A DNA stretch of 64,000 bases. Origin: Hirudo medicinalis (Eukaryota; Annelida; Clitellata; Hirudinida; Hirudinidae). Below the pieces are notes generated by a model. It saw only the letters and a list, made by a program, of their open reading frames with translations. It searched no databases and was not told the DNA's origin. This document shows, one piece after another, positions 46,441 through 57,449 of the stretch (the stretch's first letter is position 1; every line of letters begins with the position of its first letter). Where the stretch lies: positions 26,907-90,906 of the forward strand of contig MPNW01000282.1 of assembly GCA_011800805.1 (NCBI GenBank), in the 5' to 3' direction. A program made the position numbers and the translations under genes.

Positions 46441-48006
46441 ATGGAGAGAGAGATGCTGACGAAAGGAGAGGGACACGGAGAGGATTCGCATATGAAAAGA
46501 ATGGTTCTTTCGAGGAGAACTTAGCAACGAGTGAAATGCTGAAAGGGATTTTTAGTCTTCGTTAATTTGCAAATAAATTTATTCTTTTGAATTTTCATCT
46601 GAAATTCTGACAACTTCTCTCAACGGTTGGACTTAATTTGATTGATTGTTTGCAAACATTATTTTTCTAAAACTGTGTCACCAAAATCATCTAATTTTGC
46701 AAAAATATTCCCATTAATAGTTAACTGAATTATTTCAGTGATACAATCACAATACCAATTATAAAATTATTTAAAAATTACTTCGAAACTAATTTCCAAT
46801 TTTAAATTAGACGAACATCTCGGTCGTTGTAAGTAGTAATCAAGGTTGCAAATTCTTGCTTCAACAAATTGCATCCGTCTTCCCGAAATACCTCAAATCA
46901 ATTTTCCCTTGCAATGAATTTTTCTCAATGATTCAACGGTCGTGAGGGAATTTCAGGGTAGGCCAGGAGTAATTTGAAAGAGCTTTGGAGTCTCTTACTT
47001 GAGGAGGCTGATGATGATTAAAGCCCTTTGTATCCGAACCACCGTCGGGGTATAAACTTCATTAAGAAGTCCCCCCTGCTTAGAGAAGCTTAAAGGGATG
47101 CGTTAGGTCCAATCATCACCTCAATAACACACAATGTCCTGGTTAGAAGACCACCTACTCGGGGAGGGAGAATCATGACTCATGTGCACCTGACACGTTG
47201 AGGGGAAGACAAGATTTTCAGTGGATTTATTGTGGTTCGATTTCCCATAGTTTGAGTGTCCGGGAAGGATATTTATTGTCTCGATTCCCCGGCTGCTTTA
47301 TGATCATTCCACGGAGGATTCCATGTACTCCTCCACTTCCTCCGGTCTTAATTTTTCCACCGTTCGACTTCAGTCACTTCGCGCTCCAGCAGTTCGCATC
47401 GGGAACTGGTTAAGAGAGCGTCCGCACTGTTGTACATGTCCCCTCGTAAATTCACTTTGTTTTTTTCCATTTTAAACTCTTTCTCACTTTATAGTCTCTA
47501 CTTTCTGAGAATAGTTTGAAATGAAACTAAATTTTAAATTCTCCTTGGATCTCGTTTTAACTAGGCGACGGGTTCTCTGATGATATCGAGTTTTGGAAGT
47601 GGATTTGCAGGAATTACTTCCCTTTGTTCACAGCGAGAGCTTAAAGGTTTTGAGGAGATATTTATTATTATTGTTATTATTATTTTTATTAATGCTATTG
47701 TCATAATAATAATAATTATAATTGTAATAGCAATAATAATAATAATAAAAACAATAATAATAATAATTACAATTATTTTTATTTTAAAAGTTTAAAAAAA
47801 TAATTTTGTTTTGACGATCCACTTAAATTGAAATCAAAAATGATGATCCAAAATTCTTGTCATCTATTTGCTTGATATAAAAATATCAAACATTACTGTA
47901 AACATTATTAAAAAATATTTGACAAATATTAAAGAATTATTAAAATATTGGTGGAAATTGTCTCTCAATATTTTGCAACCTGAGAATTGAAAAACGTGAG
48001 ACTTAC
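46441..48006. other. Gene-poor region
   Basis: No convincing exon was recognised. An ATT/AAT microsatellite runs about 47664-47780. A plus-strand frame at 47198-47413 shows no motif. Confidence 0.35.
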
Positions 48007-48115
48007 TCTTGCCTGAGACTGAAAGATTGCAGTCCTCCAACTTGAGGGTCGTAGTTAAGCTAACACAAATGAAAACAAACACAAGGTGACATAAATTTGC
48101 ATAAGCAGAACGCAT
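48007..48115 (-). CDS. Candidate orphan first exon with a signal peptide
   Basis: On the minus strand, ATG at 48115 opens MRSAYANLCHLVFVFICVSL and continues TTTLKLEDCNLSVSGK for 36 codons plus one base, ending at a strong GTAAGT donor. The hydrophobic core after a short polar start is a good secretory signal, with likely cleavage near the TTT. This combination suggests the first coding exon of a secreted or membrane protein running leftward. I could not find a following exon in the desert to the left, so it may be a chance match. Confidence 0.3.
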
Positions 48116-50808
48116 GGGCGGAGAATGGAGTTGATCCTCCAATAAGAGGGATGATTCGAGTGGCACTAATTAATTAAGAAGCTGAACGAACCCCAATTAG
48201 TTTTTACATTGAGGACGAAATATAACAATGGATGATCATTCCATGCCGCTTAATTAAGCACATCATTCCACGGCCTCATTATGGCAATCCAGCAGGACGT
48301 GAGCTCATTTCTTCCCTCACCTGGAATTCTGATGATTATCAATTAATTCGGTAGTTAATTTAACGTAATGCAAAGTAATTAATTAAATAATTGCATCAAT
48401 TAACTACATTAATTTCATTAACTAATTAATACTTTTAAATGATGATAATCATCATTAACGATGTTCACCTTTAAATTGTTGTTATTTTTACCGCTGTTAA
48501 ATATATAGATTTTTTTTTACAGAAGAAAATTCCTTTTTTTCCTCATAATTATGAACTCGAAATTGTTAAGATTGGATTTGAAATATCCACAAAATTCAAA
48601 TCGTTGGATTTTCAATTGAACTGCAACATCTATGAACTGTTATGAACATGCGACACTTCATTGAGAACGAATTAAGAACTGAAGATATTTACTGTCAACC
48701 TGATGTTCTAAGCAAACAATCGTTGAATCTCAGTTGTTTCGCGCAATAAACTTAGAAACAACTTGTTAAATCCCTAATGTAAGTTTATTTGTTTCAATAT
48801 TTTTTAGCCCGAATAAAATATTTAATAATAATGATGATAATAATCACAATATTAATAGCTAATAAGAACATAATTTAATGTAAACACGAACTAGAAATGA
48901 ATCCACAATAGCTGAAGCATGATTGCATGCGAGCAAATCCCAAAGTGGGTTTTATTCTCATCAGAGAACTTTGAAGAGAAGCATTTATGATTCTTCGATG
49001 ATCAGAATCATAAAATATATTCCCAATAAATAACTTTACTTTCTAAAGCGGGTGTGAATTCATCTTTAAATATGTTCTGATTTTCATTCTAAATAACGAA
49101 ATGCCTCGGAATTATTTTAATAAATAGTTTCTTTTTAAGTTAATGACAAGTGACTTATTTTTTTTTTAAATTCATTAATTGAATCAAAATAAAAAGTGAC
49201 CTGGAAAGAAGCATTCAATTATTAATTATAAATATAAAAAAATTAAATAAATTATAAAACATCCCTTTAAGTTATGAAGCATAATTCATCAATCTCTTGA
49301 AATATTTGCACCGAAAATAATTAATTACAATAATTAATAAGTAATTATAACAATTAATCAGTAATCAAAATAAATAAAAATTAATTGTGTAATTAAAAAC
49401 TAATTATAACAAGTAATAATTAATTAATTGAACTAATTAATAATTAATTATAATAACTAGTAATTATTACTTATTAGCTATTAATATTGTGATTATTTTC
49501 ATTATTATTATTATTATTATCATAAGCAATTACAATAATAAATAATTATTTAGAAATAAATAATGATTTAGTTATTTAAATGTGATTATGAGTTCTAGCT
49601 TTGGTAAGGTTATTTCTTAATCCTTAATCTTAGGGGTCAATGGAAGTGCAATCACACAGTGTAGGAATTTTGTGTTTTTAACGAACTTTGAACTATGAAC
49701 TTTTGAACTTTGAACTTTTGAGCTTCGATACAAAAATGTAACCATTGAAATAAGGTTTAAGAAAATGTTTATATCTCATGTTATTCTAGAAAAATAATTT
49801 TGAGATATTCTTCTGAAGATGCTAGTGATAAACTAAAAGACTTTATATTTTGGTAATTCCTAAGTTCCTTCTTATAAAATGCTTTACAAACACGATGTTG
49901 AAAGCTTCAGCAGGGTGAATTTGTTTTTATATCGAATGAAATGTCAGCGAAAATTGAGCTTATCAACGGTCCAGATCAACAGAACTATTGGATGATTGAT
50001 GCACATCACGAGAAATATCTTTTGGATTAATTTCATTTTATTTCATATCTCATATTATCTGTTAAAATTTTCTTTGAAATGAAAATTATTTCAGAAATTC
50101 TGTTCATGTTTTAATCTTTATTTCCAAGAAAGGAATTGATAAAAATCCGTCATTCCATTCAATAAAAACGTTGAATTGTTATTACGAGTACCAAGTACTC
50201 CACTTTTTTTTTCTTTTCGCGAGACTAAAATTATTTGGAATCAGTCTATTGATTAAAAGTAGTGATGGGTTTTAATGTATTTTTTGTCTACTGTCATTTG
50301 ATTATTTATCTAGAAATTGTTAGTTTCTCAATAAAAATGCAGTTACTATTAAAAATGGCAATCAAGAGAAATTGAATGATGCCTTGCAACTAAGGATCGT
50401 CCGGCAGTTGACTGGTGTTCAGAATAAATTACCAAGTTTTTCTTGAAAAATCCTCAAATTACCGAAACTTTTCCCCGAGTTTTAACTGGATTGATGGCTG
50501 CTTGGACGGCCTGGAAAGTAAATTGGAAAAACTCGACCCTCCAGCGCAGTATCGCATCAATAGCAGTGGAAAAATTTTCGGAAATCTAAAACTCGTTTCA
50601 TTCAGGATTTATTTTGAATTTTAGTTGAAGAGAGAAAGTCATATTTATTGATTTTGGCAGTTAATTTGTTTCAATTAATTTTTATTTATAATATATATAA
50701 ATACAACTCTCTGGTGAATTTGGGAATAATTTATTCTGTAATGAAAACATTCGAAATAATTAAAAGATGAATTAGGCCTTCACGAACTTTCGAGGGGCGT
50801 CAGCGAAG
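48116..50808. other. Gene-poor, very AT-rich region
   Basis: Runs of TAATTAATTA (48330-48460, 49310-49560) dominate. No ORF, RNA gene or transposon was recognised. Confidence 0.4.
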
Positions 50809-50880
50809 CCAAAATTCCAAAATATCCAAAATATTCCAAAAAGTCCAAAATTCCAAAATAGCCAAAATATTCCAAAAAGT
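50809..50880 (+). repeat. 36-bp tandem repeat, two copies
   Basis: A unit beginning CCAAAATTCCAAAATATCCA occurs at 50809-50844 and again, with one change (TATCC to TAGCC), at 50845-50880. Each unit itself contains four CCAAAA sub-units. Confidence 0.85.
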
Positions 50881-50910
50881 CCCTACACCAATACCTTAAT
50901 AACATTATCT

Positions 50911-51055
50911 ATTACTTATACCTAATATATTACTTCATAATTACTTATACCTAATATATTACTTCATAATTACTTATACCTAATATATTACTTCATAATT
51001 ACTTATACCTAATATATTACTTCATAATTACTTATACCTAATACATTACTTCGTT
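50911..51055 (+). repeat. 29-bp tandem repeat, five copies
   Basis: A unit beginning ATTACTTATACCTAATATAT repeats at 50911, 50940, 50969, 50998 and 51027. The first four copies are identical and the last has two changes near its end, so expansion is recent. Confidence 0.95.
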
Positions 51056-54000
51056 CTAATAGCTGTAGCCTCACAGAAGACCAAAATAATTAAAATGTGG
51101 TAAGACCGGGTTATGAAAGAATGCTCTGATATTTGATTTCCTCTCTTCAAATTATTTGAAGTATAACTTTCATTATATTTAATCATTTATATAATTTTTA
51201 ATTTTCATTATAAACTTTTTATTTATATTTGGACGTCATAGTAATAATTTCGGCCGTTAAGGAATTATTTATCGCTATTTTTGCGGCCATCAATTGCAGC
51301 AACGACCTGGAAATTTGTTTTTTATTTTCGAAAAATTGACGAGGAAGCATCAAAACTTGACCACGTTTTGCTTGGATAGAGAAGACAGCAATGGCAGCCT
51401 GATGAAAGGCAGAATATCCGCAAGAATGATTAATGCTCACGCATTTGACACGGGTGTCGTTGGCAATCCATCAATTCTTCAACCTCCACTCGGTCCCTGC
51501 TCAACCTTCTCATCCATCCCTCCGTCCATTCATCATCGCCTGTTTCCATCCTAGGGGAATTTATTGGGGTACAACAGGTGGAGTGGTGGAAGTCGATTGT
51601 TGAGTTTCAAAGTGCTTTCCAAAATCTCTTTCCATCGATTGCTTGCACAACGCAAAACACGGATTTGAGGTCCCAAAGAAGAAACAATCAGACAACTTTC
51701 ACAAAATAAGGCCATAATGGTTTGTGAGTCTAATTAGTTCAATGCGAACGGATGTGTCAAGACATTGAAATCATTAAATAAAGCAGAACAAATCGAAATG
51801 CCCTGAAACGGGAGTTTGGCGAAGGTTGGATTTGAGATCCACATCTGATGCTCGCGGAGTGGAAGTCGTAATAAATCCCGGAAGGACTGGAAACAAAAAA
51901 GGGAGAATTATTTTTGTCGGTCACGCTGTTGGTCGGAGCTTTATCTGTGAGCGAATCAAGGACAGTTGCTGATTTAGACGGAAATAAAATTCGGTTATTG
52001 TGGGGCATAAAGCGAGGAGGCGCAGACAACAGGTCATCCTTTCATCAATTAATCTTTTGTCGTCCACCACATTTCTTTGGACAAATTTTGTGACGAATCA
52101 AGTACTTTTGATGAAAGCCGAAAATTTCTGAAATGTTTTTTTTTATAAAGTTAAAGTTGTTGGAGTAAAATTGCAGAGAATAAGTGACGACTTCGAGAAA
52201 AACCTGCATTCGCTTTGAAATCCGACCTTGAATCTAAAACCATGTAAACGTGTGAAATTATTTGAGATATGACGGCAAGAATTATACCGTTGGATCGGCA
52301 AAAGATGTTTATAATCGATATTTGTTATCGATGCGTCCATATTCCAGCGAGCAAACATGTCACTTGGAAACACGGAGATGATGAATCGCTCGTTGAAAGC
52401 TTTGAAAACTTAGGCGTCATCATTTTCTGAAAGGAAAAGAATTTTATTTCTAAAGAATATTTTTCAAAATCAAATAGAAATTCAAATCATTATCTTGCTT
52501 TTTGTGTTTTATTTGCGCCATTTTGTTTTTGTATTTGTTATTTGTTATCTTTTTATGGCGATGCAGTGGCAGTTTGCTAAGCAATGCGTGACATCCATCC
52601 TTATTTACGATGGATCGCTGCCCAACTCTTCAAATTATTTTGCTTTTCCCTGCAATTTCATGATTATTATGCAGCTGTAATAAATACGTTTTTAAATGCA
52701 GAATTAATTTGTTGAATATTTGTGGATATTTTTATGAAGTTTTTTCAATAACAATTTCATCGCTGATGAGGAAAGATGAAAGGAAGCTCAAAGAAGGTAA
52801 AATCACAAGTGGATGTGTTAGATCACACCTACCAGCGGCTGAATTTGTATTTGGATGTAATTAGTTCTTTAAAAAATATCTCTAATTAATAATTATTTAA
52901 TTTTTGATGTTCGAAAGATTTCTTTTTTTGACGAAATAAAATGAACATTGCAAATGTTATCATCGCAATTTAGCAAGATGCTGGTGTTGATGATGACGAT
53001 GACGATAATGACGACGATGATGATGATGACTGTGACGTTGACCTACGATGAATAGAAATGTTCATAATTCAATGAAAAGGCATTTGATTTATTTTTCGAA
53101 CCCCACGAAAAGAAATTCGTTGGAAAGAAATTTACATGTTTAGCAAGCCTTGGAGGCAGTCATAATGGTGTTGACATCACAAATTCTCTGAAATGAGCCA
53201 TAAAAAGCTGCCTCTAAGTCTGCTTTGAAATGAGGTTACAGAATCAATTTGTAATTTCATCCTTCGGTGCGATGATAATTTACTTAACATTATCGGTGGG
53301 TTTATGCAATATTTAGCATTTTAAATTTTTATTTTTAAACAAGTAAAGTCTTCAAAATTAAGTAATAATGTTGCAATAAATATTTTTCTCAAACTTTATT
53401 CTGTATAAATCATATAGTTTATTAAAAAGGTCACAATTGAGTTTGCAAAAGTACATGACGTTAAAAAAGTTGATCGTTATTACTTCCATTATTGTCATAA
53501 ATATTTCCTTTCCAGTCTGACCGTTCCAGGCATTGTAAATGGCGCTAATCAAGGCAGTGGAAAATTGAAATCTTCAGAGAACAGCATGTAAAAGACTACG
53601 ACAATCCATCAACTTAATGACCTGCTACATTGAAAGCTTAAATTTGTTTTCGATTTCTGAATGAGCCTTACTTTCTCGCCAATCGAAGCCAGGGATGTGC
53701 TGTTTTGGGCAAAAATAATTTTAAAATTATGTTGTAAACACTCAGATATAATTAGATAGTTTCCTCAAAGCTTTGCGAGATTTTGGCTCAATTTTTTTTT
53801 AAAATTTTTGGTTTAAATCTTAGGTTGATTCAGTAATTATAAAAAATGATTATAAAGAATTGCATGAATAAAATATTAAAATTATTACGGGTTTATAAGG
53901 CATCATAATTTATTAAGCATCATAATTCATAAAGCATCATAATTTATTAAGCATAATTTATTAATTTATTATTAATTTTATTTCCAGTGGAAATAAAAAA

Positions 54001-54310
54001 TTATCCTTTCTCTTAAAAGAACTTAAAATCTGCTGACGTTTTAAAAATTCGGCTTTGAGAATTTCTACGATTTCAGAGATTAAAATAAAATCGAGAAAAA
54101 ATTATTTGAAAACATGTGGATTCTAACAATTTTCGAAACTCCTTTGATTATAGATTAGCAACTAATGCATTTACGTCTTTTGAAGATTGATTCAAACATT
54201 CATAATGAGAACCCGACACGAATGAAAGGAAGGGGTTAATATTTAATAATTCTTTGCATTTAGCCGATCTTCTGAGTGCCTCGTGTCAGGAGAGGATGTG
54301 AAGGCATTTT
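51056..54310. other. Gene-poor region
   Basis: No exon was recognised. A GATGAC/GAT microsatellite lies at 52986-53035. A CATCATAATTTATTAAG-type repeat occurs at 53900-53965. Confidence 0.35.
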
Positions 54311-54334
54311 TTGTTGGTGTTTATTAATGTCCCT

Positions 54335-54700
54335 TACGTTAGATGGTTAGGACGGTGCTCCCGCAACGGGGTTCCAATCTCATGCGGGGGGGCATTTTTG
54401 AACCTCGCTTCCATTTATATAGCCCCAGCCCGAGGACGCTTATTGGCAGCGCAGGCTCGGCTGCGAACACGACACATTACGACTGTTGCCATTGAGAACC
54501 AGATTTATCCAGGTGGGGCCCGATGTAGTATGGTGGTGGAGGCCCACAAGCCTCTGCGCCAGTCCGGTCGCCCACCCCTGACAGGCGAAAAAATAGGTTT
54601 TCATTGGTTGGTGGAGGCCCATATGCGGTGGCACATCCCGACCATGCCTAAACCCGGCCCTGATGCCATTACCGCCGCATGCAGAAACATAACCCGTTGA
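54335..54700. repeat. GC-rich tRNA-like/SINE-like composite element
   Basis: Near 54341-54390, TAGATGGTTAGGACGGTGCT and GGGGTTCCAATCTC resemble the A and B boxes of a tRNA-derived SINE head. Within it, 54430-54505 read on the minus strand matches the element at 55415-55600 over AATGGCAACAGTCGTAATGT, GTCGTGTTCG and AGCCTGC. The block is much more GC-rich than its surroundings. It is probably two nested or adjacent decayed short retroelements in opposite orientation. No gene is implied by the open frames here. Confidence 0.55.
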
Positions 54701-55135
54701 ACTGACACCTTATGTATATAAATTATGTTTAATTGTATTACTTAACAGTTAATGATTTTGTCATATTTTTGTATAATTTAATAATACATAAATATTATAT
54801 TATTCCGAAAGTTTGATAAATGAGTATAATAAATAATGATGAGGTTATTATTATTTATAACGAGACTCGGAACAATTTAAAAGTTACGTACAGTAAAATT
54901 ATCCTACAGAGAAAGAAATACGCAGTCGACTGTTTTTAATTTCCCACAAAAAATCATTTGAAGACATTTCGACTTTTCCACACTTGAGTTGAAATTAAGA
55001 CTAAAAGTTTTAAATTAAAAGTTTTATTCTCCCGAAGAAGAAATGCATCCCATCCGTCATGAGCGCTGTTTTTCAACCTTCATCACCTCATTCTTCAGCC
55101 CAACATCTCTGAGACACGTTGTCATCCGGTCAAAG

Positions 55136-55159
55136 GATGGCGCTATAAAAATTCAATTG
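55136..55159 (+). repeat. Dispersed short repeat TGGCGCTATAAAAATTCA, copy 1
   Basis: The 18-mer TGGCGCTATAAAAATTCA occurs here and again at 56149-56166, both on the plus strand. TGGCGCTATA also ends the SINE-like unit at 55580, so these may be tail fragments of the same family. Confidence 0.5.
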
Positions 55160-55414
55160 ATTCTCTCGAAACTCATTTCGGTGCTTTCGGGGGATATTCA
55201 AGAATTATTCGTGGACTTGTATCGTGTTTTCCTTATTTGCAACATTGTTTTTAACTTAAAGTCATATTTAAACATAATTTTTGTTGTATATTTTTTTAAA
55301 ATAAGTTTTTGAAGATTGAAAAAAGAAGGAAGATATTAAGCAGAAATCAACAATTTTTATAAAAGTTCGAATTTTAAAGTAATAATTTTATGTTCGCGCT
55401 TTACATCAGCAAAC

Positions 55415-55600
55415 AAAAATGCAGGTTGACCGAGTGGGTTGCATTCCTGCGTAGTTACGGCAGTAATGGCAACAGTCGTAATGTGTCGTGTTCGAAACCC
55501 AGCCTGCACCGCCGCAAGTGCCCTTGGGAAGGAGCGCCATCTACATGGTTAACAAGAAGCGCCTCTGACGCTATGCATGTGGCGCTATATAATTGATGTA
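55415..55600 (+). repeat. tRNA-derived SINE-like element
   Basis: The head reads GGTTGACCGAGTGGGTTGC (compare the tRNA-Leu/Ser A box TGGCCGAGTGG) and, about 60 bases on, GTGTTCGAAACCC (compare B box GGTTCGAATCC), the spacing of a long-variable-arm tRNA. A GC-rich body follows and then a tail GCGCCTCTGACGCTATGCAT continuing GTGGCGCTATATAAT. The tail reappears inverted at 8681-8722, and the B-box segment inverted at 54430-54505. Mosaic tRNA head, family copies and AT-rich tail together support a SINE transcribed by RNA polymerase III. Confidence 0.65.
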
Positions 55601-55907
55601 AATTTGCATTGACATTTAAAATTCTCAAGTAATTAGATGATAAATTCCGTTAGAGCCTGTAATCATTGGAAATTTAATGGCTACTAATTGTAACTATTTG
55701 AGGAACCGAACATTTATCGCATAGTTGAACATTTTCCCGGGGTGGTTTCAAAAGAAGATGTACGTCCGATGACTGTTATTCAGATTTGCATCTCGAAATG
55801 CGATTAGGAAATCGTTTTGTGTCGAAAAAATCCTGCGGCAATTTCACGAATCCGAGTAGACATCTTGAGGAAAAATGCCAGCCATTTGACATGATTTTCA
55901 GTTTGCT

Positions 55908-55938
<31 letters not shown>

Positions 55939-55972
55939 ATGATGATGTTGTTGATGTTGTTGTTGATGTTGC
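55908..55972 (+). repeat. (TTG)n/(ATG)n microsatellite
   Basis: About 10 TTG units followed by mixed TGATGT units. Confidence 0.85.
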
Positions 55973-56148
55973 ATGTAAAACAATCTTTATGATTTGTTTT
56001 TTCTGCCTCTTCTACTCGAACAATCTCGTCCAATGCGCTCTGATAAATCAGGGAGCAAACACGGACACAATTATGGCAGGAGATTCAGACGGCAATGCAG
56101 CTTGAAAATAGCTTGTTTACCGTGCAGGCACGAGATGGTAATTAAGGT

Positions 56149-56169
56149 GGCGCTATAAAAATTCATGGA
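56149..56169 (+). repeat. Dispersed short repeat TGGCGCTATAAAAATTCA, copy 2
   Basis: Identical over 18 bases to the copy at 55138-55155, about 1 kb upstream. The flanks outside the repeat differ. Confidence 0.5.
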
Positions 56170-57269
56170 CGGAAGAACTGGTGAGAGTTTGCGAGGCAAT
56201 TGAAAGGCTCTGAAATTAAATCAATCTTAGCAGATGTCAATAGGAGCTCATTGAGATATTTTATCCCCCGCTTTCTTCTTACATTCTTCCCTCCTTTCTT
56301 TCCTTTTTGTCGTGGATTTGATCAGGATTGTGAGGGAATATTTCAACTCCAAGGACCGAACATCACTCCAAATAAAGCATTGAATGACGTCATCAGGGCA
56401 TTAAGCTCCTTACGATTCTTGGAAAACTCTCCGACGTGTCAGAATTCCAAAATTTCTTTACGAGGCTCGTTTCCCCTGATTAAGAATCAAGCAGCTTCGT
56501 TTTTTGGACCTTTTATTGCTAAATTCTAAATTCTGTTTTATTGATTTAAAAATGGATTATTTCGTGTCGTATTTTGTTTTTCATTTATTAATTGTTATTT
56601 CATTACAATTAAGATCACTTAAAAGGTGTGTGAAACCAAAGGAAATACCTCATCAGTGCTTTCTGACCTCCTCAAGTTCGTCGTCGTTTGTCAACGAGCC
56701 TGAAATTTATGGCTCCGTCGGCAAACACCAGCTTTGCATCAGAATTTCAATAATTCCAGGATTGGATTTAAAATAATTTCAAAGGAATGATTCGAATTGA
56801 AAAGAATAAGAAGAAATGCAATTCCAGACGGAGACGTCGAATGTCGTCCGAGTAGGATTTCTTGATTTATTCATTCTTCCACAACCCGGAGAGACTTTCC
56901 ACTCATCAGAAAGCACCCCGCTGAGAAGGAATTCAATGAAGAGGATGAGAACGTCTGATTAAAACTCGGAGCCAATCAGGACATTTTTGAAAAAAAATCA
57001 GAAATTCTTGGGCAGTGGCACACCTTGTAAGGAAGCTCCCTAATTATTTCCTGAGAGAGACTTATCTCCTCAAACAACTCTCGTGTGCCTGTAAATCTCT
57101 GAAAAATCTCCGAGGGCAAAATAAACGCAATTTGCACATTCTCAATCCGAGCGATTTAGACGTCACAGAAATCTCTTCAATCCATCAAAATGAACCGTTG
57201 TAACTTATAAACATGAGCATGGTGAATTGTTGTTCTTCTTCTTGTTGTTGTGGTCATTCTTTCTGACGG
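56170..57269. other. Gene-poor region
   Basis: Open frames at 56200-56776 and 57015-57203 show no known motif. Nothing else is seen. Confidence 0.3.
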
Positions 57270-57277
57270 ATAATTAG

Positions 57278-57441
57278 TAGGGCTGCAGATCGATTAATTT
57301 TTTTTAATCGCGATTAGTCGCGAGATTAATATTTTAATCGTAGTTAACGCATTTTTAATCGCACCATCCCATTTTCCAATAAATTTCCCAATACCCTTCA
57401 TTTTTACAACAAAATCAGCATCCTGCAAATCTGCAGCCCTA
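57278..57441. mobile_element. 164-bp hAT-type MITE
   Basis: The ends are 13-bp inverted repeats (TAGGGCTGCAGAT at the left, ATCTGCAGCCCTA at the right). Both sides are flanked by ATAATTAG (57270-57277 and 57442-57449), an exact 8-bp target duplication as made by hAT transposases. The interior has self-complementary stretches (TTTTAATCGCGATTAGTCGCG) and no ORF, so it is a non-autonomous element mobilised in trans. The TAGGGCTGCA start is common in hAT families, from memory. Confidence 0.9.
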
Positions 57442-57449
57442 ATAATTAG

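Noticed and set aside
54341..54395. Possible functional tRNA gene
   Set aside because: A- and B-box-like motifs are present, but no closed acceptor stem could be paired and the region is part of a SINE-like block.
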